This document shows positions 47,517 through 58,809 of a DNA stretch of 64,000 bases, piece after piece. The notes under the pieces were generated by a model that saw only the letters and a list, made by a program, of their open reading frames with translations, did not search any database and was not told where the DNA came from. The stretch is from Chinchilla lanigera (Eukaryota; Chordata; Mammalia; Rodentia; Chinchillidae), in contig NW_004955404.1 of assembly GCF_000276665.1 (NCBI RefSeq), forward strand, positions 31,683,819-31,747,818, given 5' to 3'. The stretch's first letter is position 1. Each line of letters opens with the position of its first letter. A program made the translations under genes and the position numbers.

Positions 47517-48113
47517 TTCACTGCTGCAGAAAAACCAATATCAAACCAAACAGAAGACTCTTTGCATGAGGAGTTAGAAGGCAATTTTTATTACCCTAGC
47601 AGGCTGGGGAACCAAAGGTCCAAATCACCAGCCCAGAGTCAGGTTTGAGTTCAGTTTAAACATGGTTTGTGAGTAGAAAGTACAAAACTGATAGCAGGTT
47701 ATTACGTGATTGGTTACATGGATTACATGAGTTAAGTCATATGTCGTCAGGCAGATTTACTTAAAAGGAATTGTTTAGCATTAGACAGGAAGAGTCTGGG
47801 AAGGAGGGGTGGGAGTGTGAGTGGAGCAAGCAGACTTAAATGGGTCCTTGACTGGGCCAGTCTGTCCCCAACATGAAGTCCCTGAAGCAAGTTGGAAACA
47901 GTGTATATTTTTCTAACCAAAGAAAACACAAGCTGGACACAGTCAAGTTAGCCCAGCACACTATCAAAGAGAAGTAGATAGTCAAGGCTGACTGACTGCA
48001 GCTAGCTACATGACAGGCAGCATGAGCATAGTCACAGGCATTGAACTGATTTCTAACTTTTGCTATAATATGCCTATAAGTGTGCTGCTGTGTAAGTGAG
48101 CCCTTACACCACA
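47517..48113 (-). mobile_element. ERV LTR-like element, antisense
   Basis: On the minus strand this starts TGTGGTGTAAGGGCTCACTT. A polyadenylation signal (GGTAATAAAAATTGCC) lies about 80 nt from the end, the layout of an LTR of about 600 bp. A clean target duplication was not found (CAAAT at 47512-47516 and 48112-48116 is a candidate but does not give TG...CA ends). No internal viral gene is seen. Confidence 0.5.
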
Positions 48114-50844
48114 AATCCCAAGTCAGGGGAACCCAAATCAGGGAAGGATCCCCAGGAAAAGTGGCAATTAAGGATGAGTGGGACAGACTAGGCTGAAGGG
48201 CTGGGTGGGAACGGATGGTGGGAAAAGCATTTCAAAAGGAGAAATGTCATGTGCTAAGGCCCTGGGTTGAGAACAAACAGGTATAGTTGAGGACTGAAAA
48301 AGTACAAGTAGCTGGGATAGGAGGAAGAGACAGCCTTTGATTACGCAGAGCCTAGCAGGCTGTACTCATTGATTGAGTTTTTAAGAAAACCTCGAAGGAA
48401 CTGAACAGGTTTAAGCAGAAACATAATCCAGATTTGGCCTTTGAAAAGTTTATAACAGCTGCAGCATAGAGAGTAGAGCACGGGAGCCTTAGGGTGGGTG
48501 TGGAGGCCAGTGTGTAGCCCGGTGCAGTCCATCCTGGCCTGGGCAAGGTAAGGTTGGCAGTGCAAAAGCAGACCAGGTTTTAATACCAGCACCACTTGCT
48601 GACGTAGAGACCACTAGGACAAGGCCAAGTTTCAGGGAAGATGCCAGGACCGGTATTGAAAAGCTGAGTTTGAGGTCTGTCGGAATTACCAAGCTGAGCA
48701 TGGCATGTGAAATGTGTCTGTGTGAATGGGTCTGTAGCACAAAGGACAGGTTTGGGCTAGGGGGTCTCTGCAAATATAAGGAGACACCATCCAAATGATG
48801 ATGTCAACAAGCAGGACCTGGGGCTCAGATCAGACAGAGGTAAACGCAGAATGATTTCTTTTGAGGATTCAAGGACCTAGGAATCATGCGTTTCCTCAGA
48901 TCATTTAACATTTCATTTTAAATTGAATCATGAATTGTCTTTTATTCACCTCCTCAAAATGATACAAAGTACCTTCTAAAAGTGAGGTTTAATCTACAAC
49001 TCTAATCAGGTAGGAAAAAACCTCTAACTGTAGCATGTTGAGTGCTTTTCGTCTTAAAAGTTGAGTGACTGTACCTTATAAGTTCAAGCTCTGGTCCCAA
49101 GTTTGGGTGTTGATTTCAAAGAACAGATGGTTAAGCTCACAAAAGGCCTAGAAGCCCACTGGTCTTGCCATGGGCACACAGAATTGATATTAAAAGGGGC
49201 CATATGTTAAACCATTTATGGGCAGGGTGGGAAGCAGTTTTGAGGCTTAAATGAAAGGACTTGGCCCCCTGTATGCATTCTCTTTCTCCCTGTGCATTTT
49301 ACTGATTCCATGTTACCCTGGCTATTTACCAGGAGCACTTGTGCCACGCACTTCAAACAGCTTCGTTCTCTTTTCCTTCTGGATCCCGCTGTAAAGTTGA
49401 AATTCCAAATTTATGACATTGCAATCATTTTCATGGCAACAGACTGTGGCATCATAAAAACAAGAGTACGATGACTTCCCTGCAGGACGGAGCAGAAGGA
49501 GAAACAGGGTCCTGTGCAGAGCTTTTCCCTGGACACAATTATCTTTAATGACTGCAAGGGAAAATACAGAAAATTATTGCTGATGTAGGGAAAATATCCC
49601 CCACTGACCATACGAATATTTCCATCAACGGTGCCCTCAACACAGGTACACTGAAAAAAAGCTGAGTTAAACTTCAGACGTTTTTGAAAATAGATATTCA
49701 GCTATTAAAACTTTACAGTTACTGGAAAATGTAAGTGGAATATTCAAGTATATTTTTCATCCTTCCTTCTTTGGCCAACGTCTTGAAAAGTTAGCAAATG
49801 TATTTTTTTCATGACTAGGAGGTCTAAAAATTGCAGTATATTTGAAAATTGAAGTTTCAGTAACATTTTAAAGAGTTCTTTTATAATTAAATTTAGTTTG
49901 TGATTCAATTTAATAAATGCTTCAAATGAATTATCATAACAGTCATGTAGCAATCTACAATTATTCTTTGGCTCAGTTAGTATGCTCTGTGTTTATACTG
50001 ATTTATGTCATCTCTATTGCATTATGAAAACACAATTCTTTTTTCAGTGTTTGAGTTGATTTATATTCTTTTAGCCTTACAATGTATTTCCTATTGAGAA
50101 GTGTACTTCACAACCCAACAGTGTTTTGTGATATAACACCATCACTGCATGCACTGTGACTAAACTTAACTCACAGTATTGACTACTTTTGATGATCCAC
50201 GGATTGTTCCTACCCTTGGATAGCTTATTGTCCAATCACACATATTGTAGTGTTTTGCTGTAAAATGTATCTGTATGCTTATAAGGTACCTAAAGAAGAA
50301 AAACACTCTCTTACCCTTCTTTAGTCTTATCAGACAGGCAGCCAAGAGGATTTTGCCTTAAGATAATTTTTAAGAAATTGCCAAAATCAGTTTTTGGGCA
50401 ACATAATTTAAAAAAATCATTAGGCATTTATATTAGAGTCTCTATAGCAATGTCCTAACATCCAGTGATGTCATGAGCTTTTGCTAGAATGTTTAGAGTG
50501 AATTAATGTTGTATACACAGGGAATGATATTCTTTTCTTATCTTTGTCAACTTTTGAAAGTTTTTTTGCAAAGGAACCCAGACATCAGAAAATCAACTTG
50601 ATGGTCCAGTGCAGCTGACTTGGTCCTGGTTTTGGGTTATTCTTTCTGCATATTACATAAACATTTTATACAATATTAAGATGGTGAACACAGCTTTCTT
50701 TTGGTTCATAATTTCTCATTATGTCTATTTGTATCTTTTAAATTGTCCTGTTATATTTTAATTTGACTTTGTAGGTGACAGGGAGCTGGGATAACTTAAT
50801 ATGGGAGTCTCTGTCTTTTGCTTGGTAAATGTATCACATTAGTA
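48114..50844. other. Intergenic, no gene
   Basis: 48,180-48,560 (CTAAGGCCCTGGGTTGAGAA, GCAGAAACATAATCCAGATT) resembles a widespread old mammalian repeat that I cannot name. The rest is unique-looking. Confidence 0.45.
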
Positions 50845-51090
50845 TTTATTTATTTTTTATTACTACATTCTGGCAGTACATGTTTACATTCTTTGTGTGG
50901 AGTTGGTACATGTACATAAAGCACCTTAATTTATTTTTTCATCTTTTCCCCTCTCCCCCATCTTTTGATCCCTTTCCCATCTGAGAAAGATTTATCTCCC
51001 TACTTCCTATTGTCTATATTTTATTTTATTTTTAATTTATAATTTGTGTTTCTCATATAAGCTTGTATATCTGATTTATTTCACTTAACT
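50845..51090 (-). mobile_element. L1 3' end, antisense
   Basis: ATTACTACATTCTGGCAGTA, GTGTGGAGTTGGTACATGTA, a C/T-rich tract and CTCATATAAGCTTGTATATC parallel the copy at 14,690-14,900. Confidence 0.75.
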
Positions 51091-51097
51091 TTATGGA

Positions 51098-51270
51098 ACC
51101 TAAGACCTTTGCACTGAGCTATAGCCCTAGTCTTTTCACATTTTTTCATATTTAATACAGGATCTTGCTAAATCACTAAGTTGTCCAGGCTGGGCAAGAA
51201 CATGTGATTCTCCTGTCTTATCATCCCAGAATGCTGGGACTACAGGTGTGTGCCACTATGCCTAGCTTAA
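51098..51270 (-). repeat. B4 SINE, antisense
   Basis: ID half (GAACCTAAGACCTTTGCACT, GAGCTATAGCCCTAG) and B1 half (CAGGATCTTGCTAAATCACT, ATGCTGGGACTACAGGTGTG), antisense. Confidence 0.87.
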
Positions 51271-51439
51271 TACTAATCTTTAAAGAATCTACTTTTATTG
51301 TTTCATACTTGCTTACTTTTCTATCTTTTTCTTTTGTCTTCTCTATTCGTGCTTTACTTTAGAAAAACAAGTTATCTTTTTTCTAGTTGTAAAGCTGTGA
51401 ATTCTATTTCAAAATTACTTGGGTAATTTATGTACCTGA

Positions 51440-52048
51440 TGTGGTGGATTGACAACTGGTGGTCAATTTGTAACACCCAGCTGAGCTGAATCAGTGTGGT
51501 GCTGGGTGTGGGAGGCCCACCTGAGGATTGTTGCCAACAGCATAAAAACAGCTGGAGGGGAAGAGGGTGTACTGTTGGTTCTCCTAAAGAAGTTTGTCAC
51601 TCTGGCTTTCCTAATATCAGCTCAGCTCTTCTTGTTATCAGAGGAGCTCGGGACCCTGTACTCACTGAGGATGGCTGCAGTTCTTTTCAGGGGAGCTCTG
51701 GTCCTTACCTTGGGTGTCACTTCCTGGCTCCAGTGCAGATCCCTCAGTCTGCTGGCACAGATCCTTCTTCCCACTGGTGCAGACTTTCTAGCTTCTACTA
51801 CTGACCTGTGGGCTTCAGGGAAGTTCCTTGAAACAGATGAGACGTTGTCACGGACTCTAGGCCTCCAGTTGGACCTGTGGAGGCATTGCCATGGGATCCA
51901 GGCCCTCAGCTGATTCTTGGGACTCTAGTGTGTGAACAGATCTCCCGTAATCTTTGGCATTTGACACTTTGGGTGAATATTATAAAATAATCTTATAAAT
52001 TATGCATCCTGTATTAAATCTTTTCCCTTGTAAACCCTGACTCTGACA
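51440..52048 (+). mobile_element. Solo LTR, 609 bp, with 5-bp target duplication
   Basis: Begins TGTGGTGGATTG and ends CCCTGACTCTGACA, so TG...CA. The perfect repeat CCTGA flanks it at 51435-51439 and 52049-52053. TATAAAATAATC lies near 51,983 and ATTAAA near 52,014, as expected for a promoter and polyadenylation signal close to the R/U5 end. The 139-codon frame at 51,494 lies entirely inside and is not a gene. A 5-bp duplication points to an ERVL-like or related class. No internal viral genes flank it. Confidence 0.82.
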
Positions 52049-52053
52049 CCTGA

Positions 52054-52869
52054 CTTATGACTCATTTTCATTTATATATCCTAATTGATTTTTAAAAACT
52101 TGTTAAATTATATTTTACCCTGTAATTTTACTTACTCTAATGGCTCTGTGGTTTCACGGTTCTTTATATACATAGGGACATTGTATATATTTTATTTCTG
52201 GATTGTTATTATTTTAATTTCATTGTAACTTTCATTACTCTGTGTCTGGATATAAATCTTTCTCATCTTCCTATCTGGCATTCTTTAGACACTGATAATG
52301 TCCTTCATCTTTAATTCTGTGATACTTATCTTTGTCATTTCTCAAGCTATGTCCTTCCACTCTTGCCTCCATGTTCTCCAACTTTATGAAATTTTTTTAA
52401 ATCCAGATATTGATACCTCTGCTTTTATTGCCCACCCTGCCTTACATTTAAAAAACTTTATATCTCTATCGTTTCCCACTGCATATATAGAAGTTTCTGA
52501 ATTTAATCTTCCAACTCATAAATTTTATATCCAATACTTTTCATCCAGACTATCCAATTACTCTAAAAATTTTAGCTACTGTAGTTTCATGCCTAATATT
52601 TTCGGTGGGTTCCCTTTTGTATGACTTCTGGTTTCTGTCTCATGCCACTAACACCTTTCATTATCTTTGGAAAGATATCTAATGTCATAATTAATTTGAA
52701 TTTTGTATTTCTGAGAAGTATGTTTCTATGGATATTTTGCCTTGTGAACTAATGAGAGGTACCAGCTTCTGTGTTTCATGCTTTGGGAAAGGATTAAAGA
52801 TTATGCCTGAATCTATGTCTACTCTGGTGTGCTTACAGGGAGGAAAGACTGTGTATGGTTGTATTAGAA
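52054..52869. other. Intergenic, no gene
   Basis: T-rich sequence; may contain an old retroelement fragment (52,250-52,620) but I cannot assign it. Confidence 0.4.
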
Positions 52870-53195
52870 TACTACGGAGTAGGTAATTTGTAAAGAAAGG
52901 AAATTTATTTGGCTTATGGCTTTGGAGGCTGAAAAATCCAAGAGTATGTTTCCAGCATCTGGCAAAGAACTTCCTGTTGTTATCCCTCAGTGAAGACTGG
53001 AGTTCAAGAGGAGGTGAGAGCAAGAGCAAAAGAACAGTAGGAAAATGACCTGCTCTTGAGATAGCTAACTCATTCCTATGATAATGATATTAACATAGTC
53101 ATGATGGCAGGGTCTTCACAGCACGCTTTCTTTTGTTGCTCTGGGGATTAAGTTTCCAGCTTTGGTGGGGAATATTTGAACCATAGCAAACTGTC
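52870..53195 (-). mobile_element. MST/THE1-like MaLR LTR, antisense
   Basis: GGTAATTTGTAAAGAAAGGA, GGAGGTGAGAGCAAGAGCAA, TAGCTAACTCATTCCTATGA and GGGGATTAAGTTTCCAGCTT match in order the antisense of an MST-type LTR. Confidence 0.75.
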
Positions 53196-54940
53196 TTTAG
53201 GTTGCACATAGCCCTCCTCAGTGGCATATGACTGGGGTTAAAATATTTAAAAACTCAGAGAAAAGCAGATTGGGGAGGAGGTAGTTTGGTGTTCCGGACA
53301 GTGAGGAGATTTAGAAGCAGCTGATCAGCTCTACTTATTATCATTAGAAATCTGTGCAGGAGAGGCATGTGTTCCAAGCTGATGTTATCGAGAGGCCAGA
53401 GTTGGGACCAGTTTCTGTAGTGATGTGCCAGGCAAAGCTTGTTCCTATGCAAGGCTTGGGGAAAGGAAAAGCAGAATAGAAGAGCGTCCGTCCCTTCAGC
53501 CACTTTCCAGTCGCCCACTTCCCCCTATCATTTAAAGTTACTTTTCAGTTTGTCTAATGCTTCTTGCAGTTTTTGATAATAGTAGTTTAGTGATTCCTTT
53601 CCTCTGCTGGAGTGTCTCTACAGCTAATTGTGAAAAAGGAAATAATCACCATTTTGGAAGCCAGTGTTTTACTTTGGTCTTACAATGTTGCCACAAACAG
53701 GTACGTCTGGTCTCCGGGGGTTTTGTCTGTAGTCCTTCCTGGAAGGAAGGACTTATGTTTGCCTCAAGTTTTTTCACTTGTTTCCATGCTTATCTGGCCT
53801 CTTATTCTTGTCCTTTCTGTTTTTTAGGATTCAGTGTTGACTAGGACTCTCAAACAAGTTACAAGTTTATTTTTCTTCCACAAAGAGAGCTGATGTAAGC
53901 AGTGTAGGGTTGATAAGGTGGGTCTCCTTCACAAAGACCTCTTGCTGGTGAGATCCCATCTCTTTCCAGGTGTCCTCTCTGTCATTCCTTTGATGTGGTC
54001 CAAGAAGGTGACACTACCTTCCACACAGCAGGATGAAGGCAGGAAGGATGAAGGCAGGAAGGAAGAAGGACTAACAAAAGCTGTAATCCAGATGTTTCTG
54101 AGAGAAGGTTCCAAGAAGCTGCCCTACAAAATTTGCCTTTGTTTATAAGCTACAGTTTAATTAGACAAGTATACCTAGTTTCAAAGTAACTAGAAAATTA
54201 GTATTTACTATGCTTGGTGACACACTGAACTAAAAATTCTTTAATAATCTAATAGGTAAAGAATAGGTATCAGGTAAGACCATCAGTATGTGTTGCATCT
54301 TCCTTTTTTTTCTTCCTTACTTTATCTTGTCTTCCTGATTTCTTTGGTTCCCTCCTTTCCTTCATTCTTTCCCCAAATATTATTTAGTGCCTAGTATACA
54401 CCAGAGGATGTATTAAATGTTTTATGATCCTGATGTTTTAGCCTACATTGCCATTATTTATCTAGAGAAAAATGATACTTTACTATGGTATGAGAAAATC
54501 TCAAGAATAAAAGTATAAGTTGGCTGCAGAAGTTATATTTGTTATATGAAAATAACTTTTTTATTTTATAGATAAAGAAACATAGCCAAGGATATATGTC
54601 AAGGAATTAGGTTGGATTCTATTCCTGCAACTTACTAGGCAGTTATAGACTTTGAATATTTGTTAATTTACCAAATATGCAACACACTCTGTCAGGTACT
54701 AGGAATTCAATCATAAACAGACATAATCCTTACTTGCAACTAGAGATTGTAGCCTAGCTGAATAGCCAGGTAATTAAATAAGCAACTACAGAGAGCAAAT
54801 GTGCTCCAGTGTAGGCTGGGAAGCTCCAGGCTCTTCTTACTAGATCACAATATAACTCAAACAAAACAAAGCAAAACTTTTCTTTTGTTCATATAGTGCT
54901 TCCCAATGCAGTAAAATTTTCCATATTATAGGTAAATAAT
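53196..54940. other. Intergenic, no gene
   Basis: The 15-bp unit GGATGAAGGCAGGAA is tandemly doubled at 54,031-54,060. A CT-rich tract lies at 54,300-54,370. 54,660-54,800 resembles an old mammalian repeat. No coding signal. Confidence 0.5.
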
Positions 54941-55036
54941 ATATCTCTATCTCTTTCTCTATATCTACCTACCTACCTATCTATCTATTTATCTATTTAT
55001 CTATCTATCTAGCTATCTAGCTATCATCTATCTATA
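54941..55036 (+). repeat. Compound TATC/CTAC/TTTATC microsatellite
   Basis: Runs of TCTCTATC, CTAC, CTAT and TTTATC units with interruptions (AGCTATCTAGCTATCATC). About 96 bp. Confidence 0.95.
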
Positions 55037-56454
55037 TCAGAAACTTTCAAGGAAGGGGAAAATAGAACTTAGTTACAGTGGATAGTTTTGACATAAAGAG
55101 ACCCATTTGATCAAACCCTAGCTAATTTAGGAGAATAGGGTGAGGAAAATTGAGAAGGTAGGTATCAAACCATGAAGAGACTTGGACGGCAGATTAAGTT
55201 ATTTATACCTGAAGAAATGGCATATGAACATGATATTTTAGAAATCATATGGTACAAGAGGAGTGTGGAGACACACAAGTTTAAGGACCAGGATGCTGAC
55301 AGTGGGAAAGGAAACGGTAATCGGTGGATCCAGACTTCTTTTGGTACCAACATATCCAGAATGTGGTTTCTATTCTCCAGTTTACTTCAAGATATAAGAT
55401 TGCTGCTGGAAATCAATAAATCACCTTCACATTCCAGGGAGAAAGAATATATAGGACATTCTTACCATCCTTTAAGTATGCTTCTTGGCAATTGCCAAAA
55501 ACAGTGCTACTTTTATCTCATTGGTCAGAACTTAGTCATGTGAACACACCCATCTGCAACAAAAAACAGAAAATGTAATATTTTGTTCTGGGATGTGATT
55601 TACTTAAGTAAAAGAATCAGTATTTTGTTAAGAAGAATCAGCATTTCATTATTACTGAGGCAGAGCTTCAACACTGTTATTAAGAATGAAAGAAAAACTG
55701 AACATTAGAAGGAAACCAGCAGTCTCTGCCCCATCTTTAATTAGTCCAGTAAGGGGAAGTGTGTGCCAAACTCTATGGAAGGCAAAGCAGGTTAGGGTCT
55801 AAAGGACTTTAGGCAGGTAAATGCTGAGAGGAAAATTTGTGAAGCAAGAAGGGGCAGGACACAGAGGTTCCAGAGATTGACGATGAGAAAACTTTCAAAT
55901 TGATCAATATGTGAAGCCATCCATCTACTTTGAGAATAGGTGAGCCCTGGCAGTTGTACCAGTGGGGTGCTGCAGGAAATTGTGGGGTGTATATTCCCAG
56001 GGCACTATCCATGAAGAGTGTGAGGTCATGCAGCACAGCACTAGCCCCAGCTTCTGTCATCAGGATTTCTTTTTTAGGACATTGCAATCTGACTTTCTAT
56101 AATTTAAGAGGTACTGGCAGAAATGAGTAGTTCAGTGTGATTTTCTCAGGGTTCATTGTATTTTCTTTCTCTTCAGCAAAGACTCTTACCAGAGTAAGAG
56201 AGGGATGAGAGGAAGGGAAGAAAATGGGACATCAACTAGGTTTCTGCTGCATATAGATAGCTGTCTTTATTTGATTAGCTTGGTATAATGTGGAGAAGAA
56301 ATTAGAACTCCTACCTGGAAGACTTAAATTTTCATCAGCAACTTGGACTTCCTGCTTGGAATTCTCTGTTACAATAAACTTAAACATTAAACTGAGGTGT
56401 TTTACAGAGACTTAGAAAAGAAAGAACATGCAATGGGGAAACACTCACTGAACT
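55037..56454. other. Intergenic, no gene
   Basis: The 123-codon frame at 55,172 has no recognised family or splice context. 55,160-55,330 may be part of an old interspersed repeat. Confidence 0.45.
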
Positions 56455-56605
56455 CGGATAGTACAACACAGATTTAAATTCCAAGTTTGTTGCTTGTTAG
56501 CTGGGTGCTCTTGTTCAACTTATGTAGTATTTCTGAGTATCACTCTCTTTATCTGTACGGAGTAATTTTGAAGTCATAACCTCAAAGTTGTCACACTAAA
56601 TAAAG
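56455..56605 (+). repeat. MIR SINE, sense
   Basis: TTGTTGCTTGTTAGCTGGGT, CTTGTTCAACTTATGTAGTA and ATCACTCTCTTTATCTGTAC follow the MIR core. Confidence 0.7.
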
Positions 56606-57714
56606 ATGTTAGTGTATAACATACACACCAAGGCAGCCAGTATAATAGAAAGACTGAGGGCAACCATAAACATCTGACACTGGTGATAAACTGCACTGAA
56701 TACTTCCTTGCCAACATCTCCACTGCCGTTCTAGTTAATCATCATCTTACATGCCTGCTGGAGCCTCCACTTTGACTTTCCCACTCCCACACTTATGTGC
56801 TGAACAGAGCTCGGGGGAAAATCACACAACCAGGACTGCTGTGTCCAAAACAAAATCCAACCTCAGTTTGGTCTTCCGTATTGCTTCTGATTCTTCTATG
56901 CTTTGCTTTCTCAGGTTCTTTGAATTATCTTTATTGAAAGAGCCCTTCATACTCCCCAAATACCACTTTCTGTGCCTTATCCTTCCACCCCCTGGGCCTT
57001 ATCAAGTGATGTCCTTTTACACTTCACAGAGAAATTAGATGCATCACAGTTCTGTGCCAGTATTTACCCTACAAGGTCCACTTTCTTCCTATCTGCCCTT
57101 CCCACGTTTCTCCTTGTTAACAGGAGATGGTGGCCCTTGTCTAGCCGACTATGCCTCTTCACTTACTGTGGGGGGTCAACCCCTGTCTGACTTCCCAGTA
57201 TTCTAGCTTCACTGATTATTTCATTCTTCTGTATTTTTAAATGACTCTTTCACACCAGCTCTTTGCTCTAAGCATTTAAATTCACTTCACTTTTTCTCAT
57301 TTTCAAAGAGTATAATTTTCTCTGACTAAATTTCCTTTTCTAGCTGTTATCATCCCATTTTAGTCAGGTACCATTGTCCAACACCAGCCACGTGACAAAA
57401 ATCAGTGTCAGAAGGATGAAATCCCTGCCTCCTAAGGGGAAGCACTGGTAAGCATAAGGGAGTGAGTAGTTTGTGCAAACCTCTTCTCAGGGAAAAGAAT
57501 TATTAAAACAGAACCTACTACTTCCTCATTACTAGACTTTTTGAAAAACCTGTATATACTTTATATCCCTATTGCTAGACTTAAAAAACAAATCAGTATT
57601 CTGAACTTATTTTCTGTGTTCACCATTCCAACTCCTCTTGTCAAGGCCAGACTATTTTCTCACTGCTAAACCCAAAGGGTATTTTTTAGTCCTATAGTAC
57701 TTGGCTTTTGCCGA
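56606..57714. other. Intergenic, no gene
   Basis: Nothing recognised. Confidence 0.45.
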
Positions 57715-58093
57715 TCTAAAAAAATGGACCTCATAGAAGTCTAGAACGGAATGGTAGTTACCAGAGGCAGCGGAAAGGAAAGGAAGGGATATGGGTGGGG
57801 TTGATCAATGGGAGTTAAATTAAGCAAGAAGCTCTGGAAAACTATGGCACAGCAGTGTGACTATAGATAATGTGCTGTGCATTTTGAAAAGTTAGGAGGA
57901 AGGAATGTAAAAGTTTTTATCACAAAGTGATAATAAGTGTTTATGTTTAAGCTGATTTAAACATTATACAATGCATACATGTACCAAAACTTCATGTTAC
58001 TCTACATATGTAAAATTATGTTTTTGTATTCTTTTTTGTATCCATTACAAAGAAATGACATTTAGATTAAAAAAAAAAAAAGAAAAAAGAAAA
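57715..58093 (+). mobile_element. L1 (L1MA/MB-like) 3' UTR, sense, with A tail
   Basis: GAACGGAATGGTAGTTACCA, GCACAGCAGTGTGACTATAG, CAATGCATACATGTACCAAA and a terminal poly-A (58,070 onward) match in order the 3' UTR of mid-age mammalian L1. Confidence 0.85.
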
Positions 58094-58675
58094 TCTTGAA
58101 CACCCCTCCTAGAAACTCTTTTCTTGGCATTCATGACTTTTCTTTCCCAACCACCCCCATCTCTCCTGCTGCATTTCCCAGTGTCCTTGTGGGCTCTTTC
58201 CTGGGCAATTCCTCATGTGTTTGTGCTCTGTTAATTCAGGGCCATCTCCTTCTCACTTTCCATATCTGTCAATGAGCGCATCCACTGCCACCTCTCCAAT
58301 TATGCCCTCTGCTTGTGTTCAAGGAAGCTTGGTGTGCAGTGTAGATGTGCTAAAGTATACCTTTGAAAATTTTAATGAAGGACACAATTGTGCCCACCCT
58401 TGTTCACCTCTACCTTGCTATTATTGGGGGAAAAATTAAACTAATCAATGAAATTAATTCATTATCTTCTACTGTCTCTTTCAGGAAAATATTTAGTCAA
58501 TTCAATATTCCTTTTAATATGTGCTCTTCCCTCTCTGGAGCCTTCTCTCCTTTTCCCATGTCTGCCTCCCCTGGGGTAGGCTGGATGTAAAGGGGAGTAA
58601 GCCTTTCCCTGTTAGTAGAGGCATGGGTCAACAACTGGTGGATGAAACATTGGGAATTCAGTAAGTGCAGACTGA
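58094..58675. other. Intergenic, no gene
   Basis: Nothing recognised. Confidence 0.45.
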
Positions 58676-58690
58676 AAGCAACTTTATTCT

Positions 58691-58794
58691 CTCTCTCTTT
58701 TTTTTTTTTTTTTTTTACTGATACCGGGAATTGAACTCACGACCTTGCACTTGCCAGGCAGGCATTGTGCCACTGAGCTAAATCCCCAGACCCC
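58691..58794 (-). repeat. ID SINE, antisense, with 15-bp target duplication
   Basis: Antisense ID with a long T run (A tail), ATACCGGGAATTGAACTCAC and CCACTGAGCTAAATCCCCAG. It is flanked by the perfect repeat AAGCAACTTTATTCT at 58676-58690 and 58795-58809. Recent insertion. Confidence 0.96.
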
Positions 58795-58809
58795 AAGCAA
58801 CTTTATTCT

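Noticed and set aside
51494..51913. 139-codon open frame
   Set aside because: Wholly inside the solo LTR at 51440-52048; no viral or cellular protein resemblance.
55172..55543. 123-codon open frame
   Set aside because: No family resemblance, no conserved motif, ordinary intergenic context.
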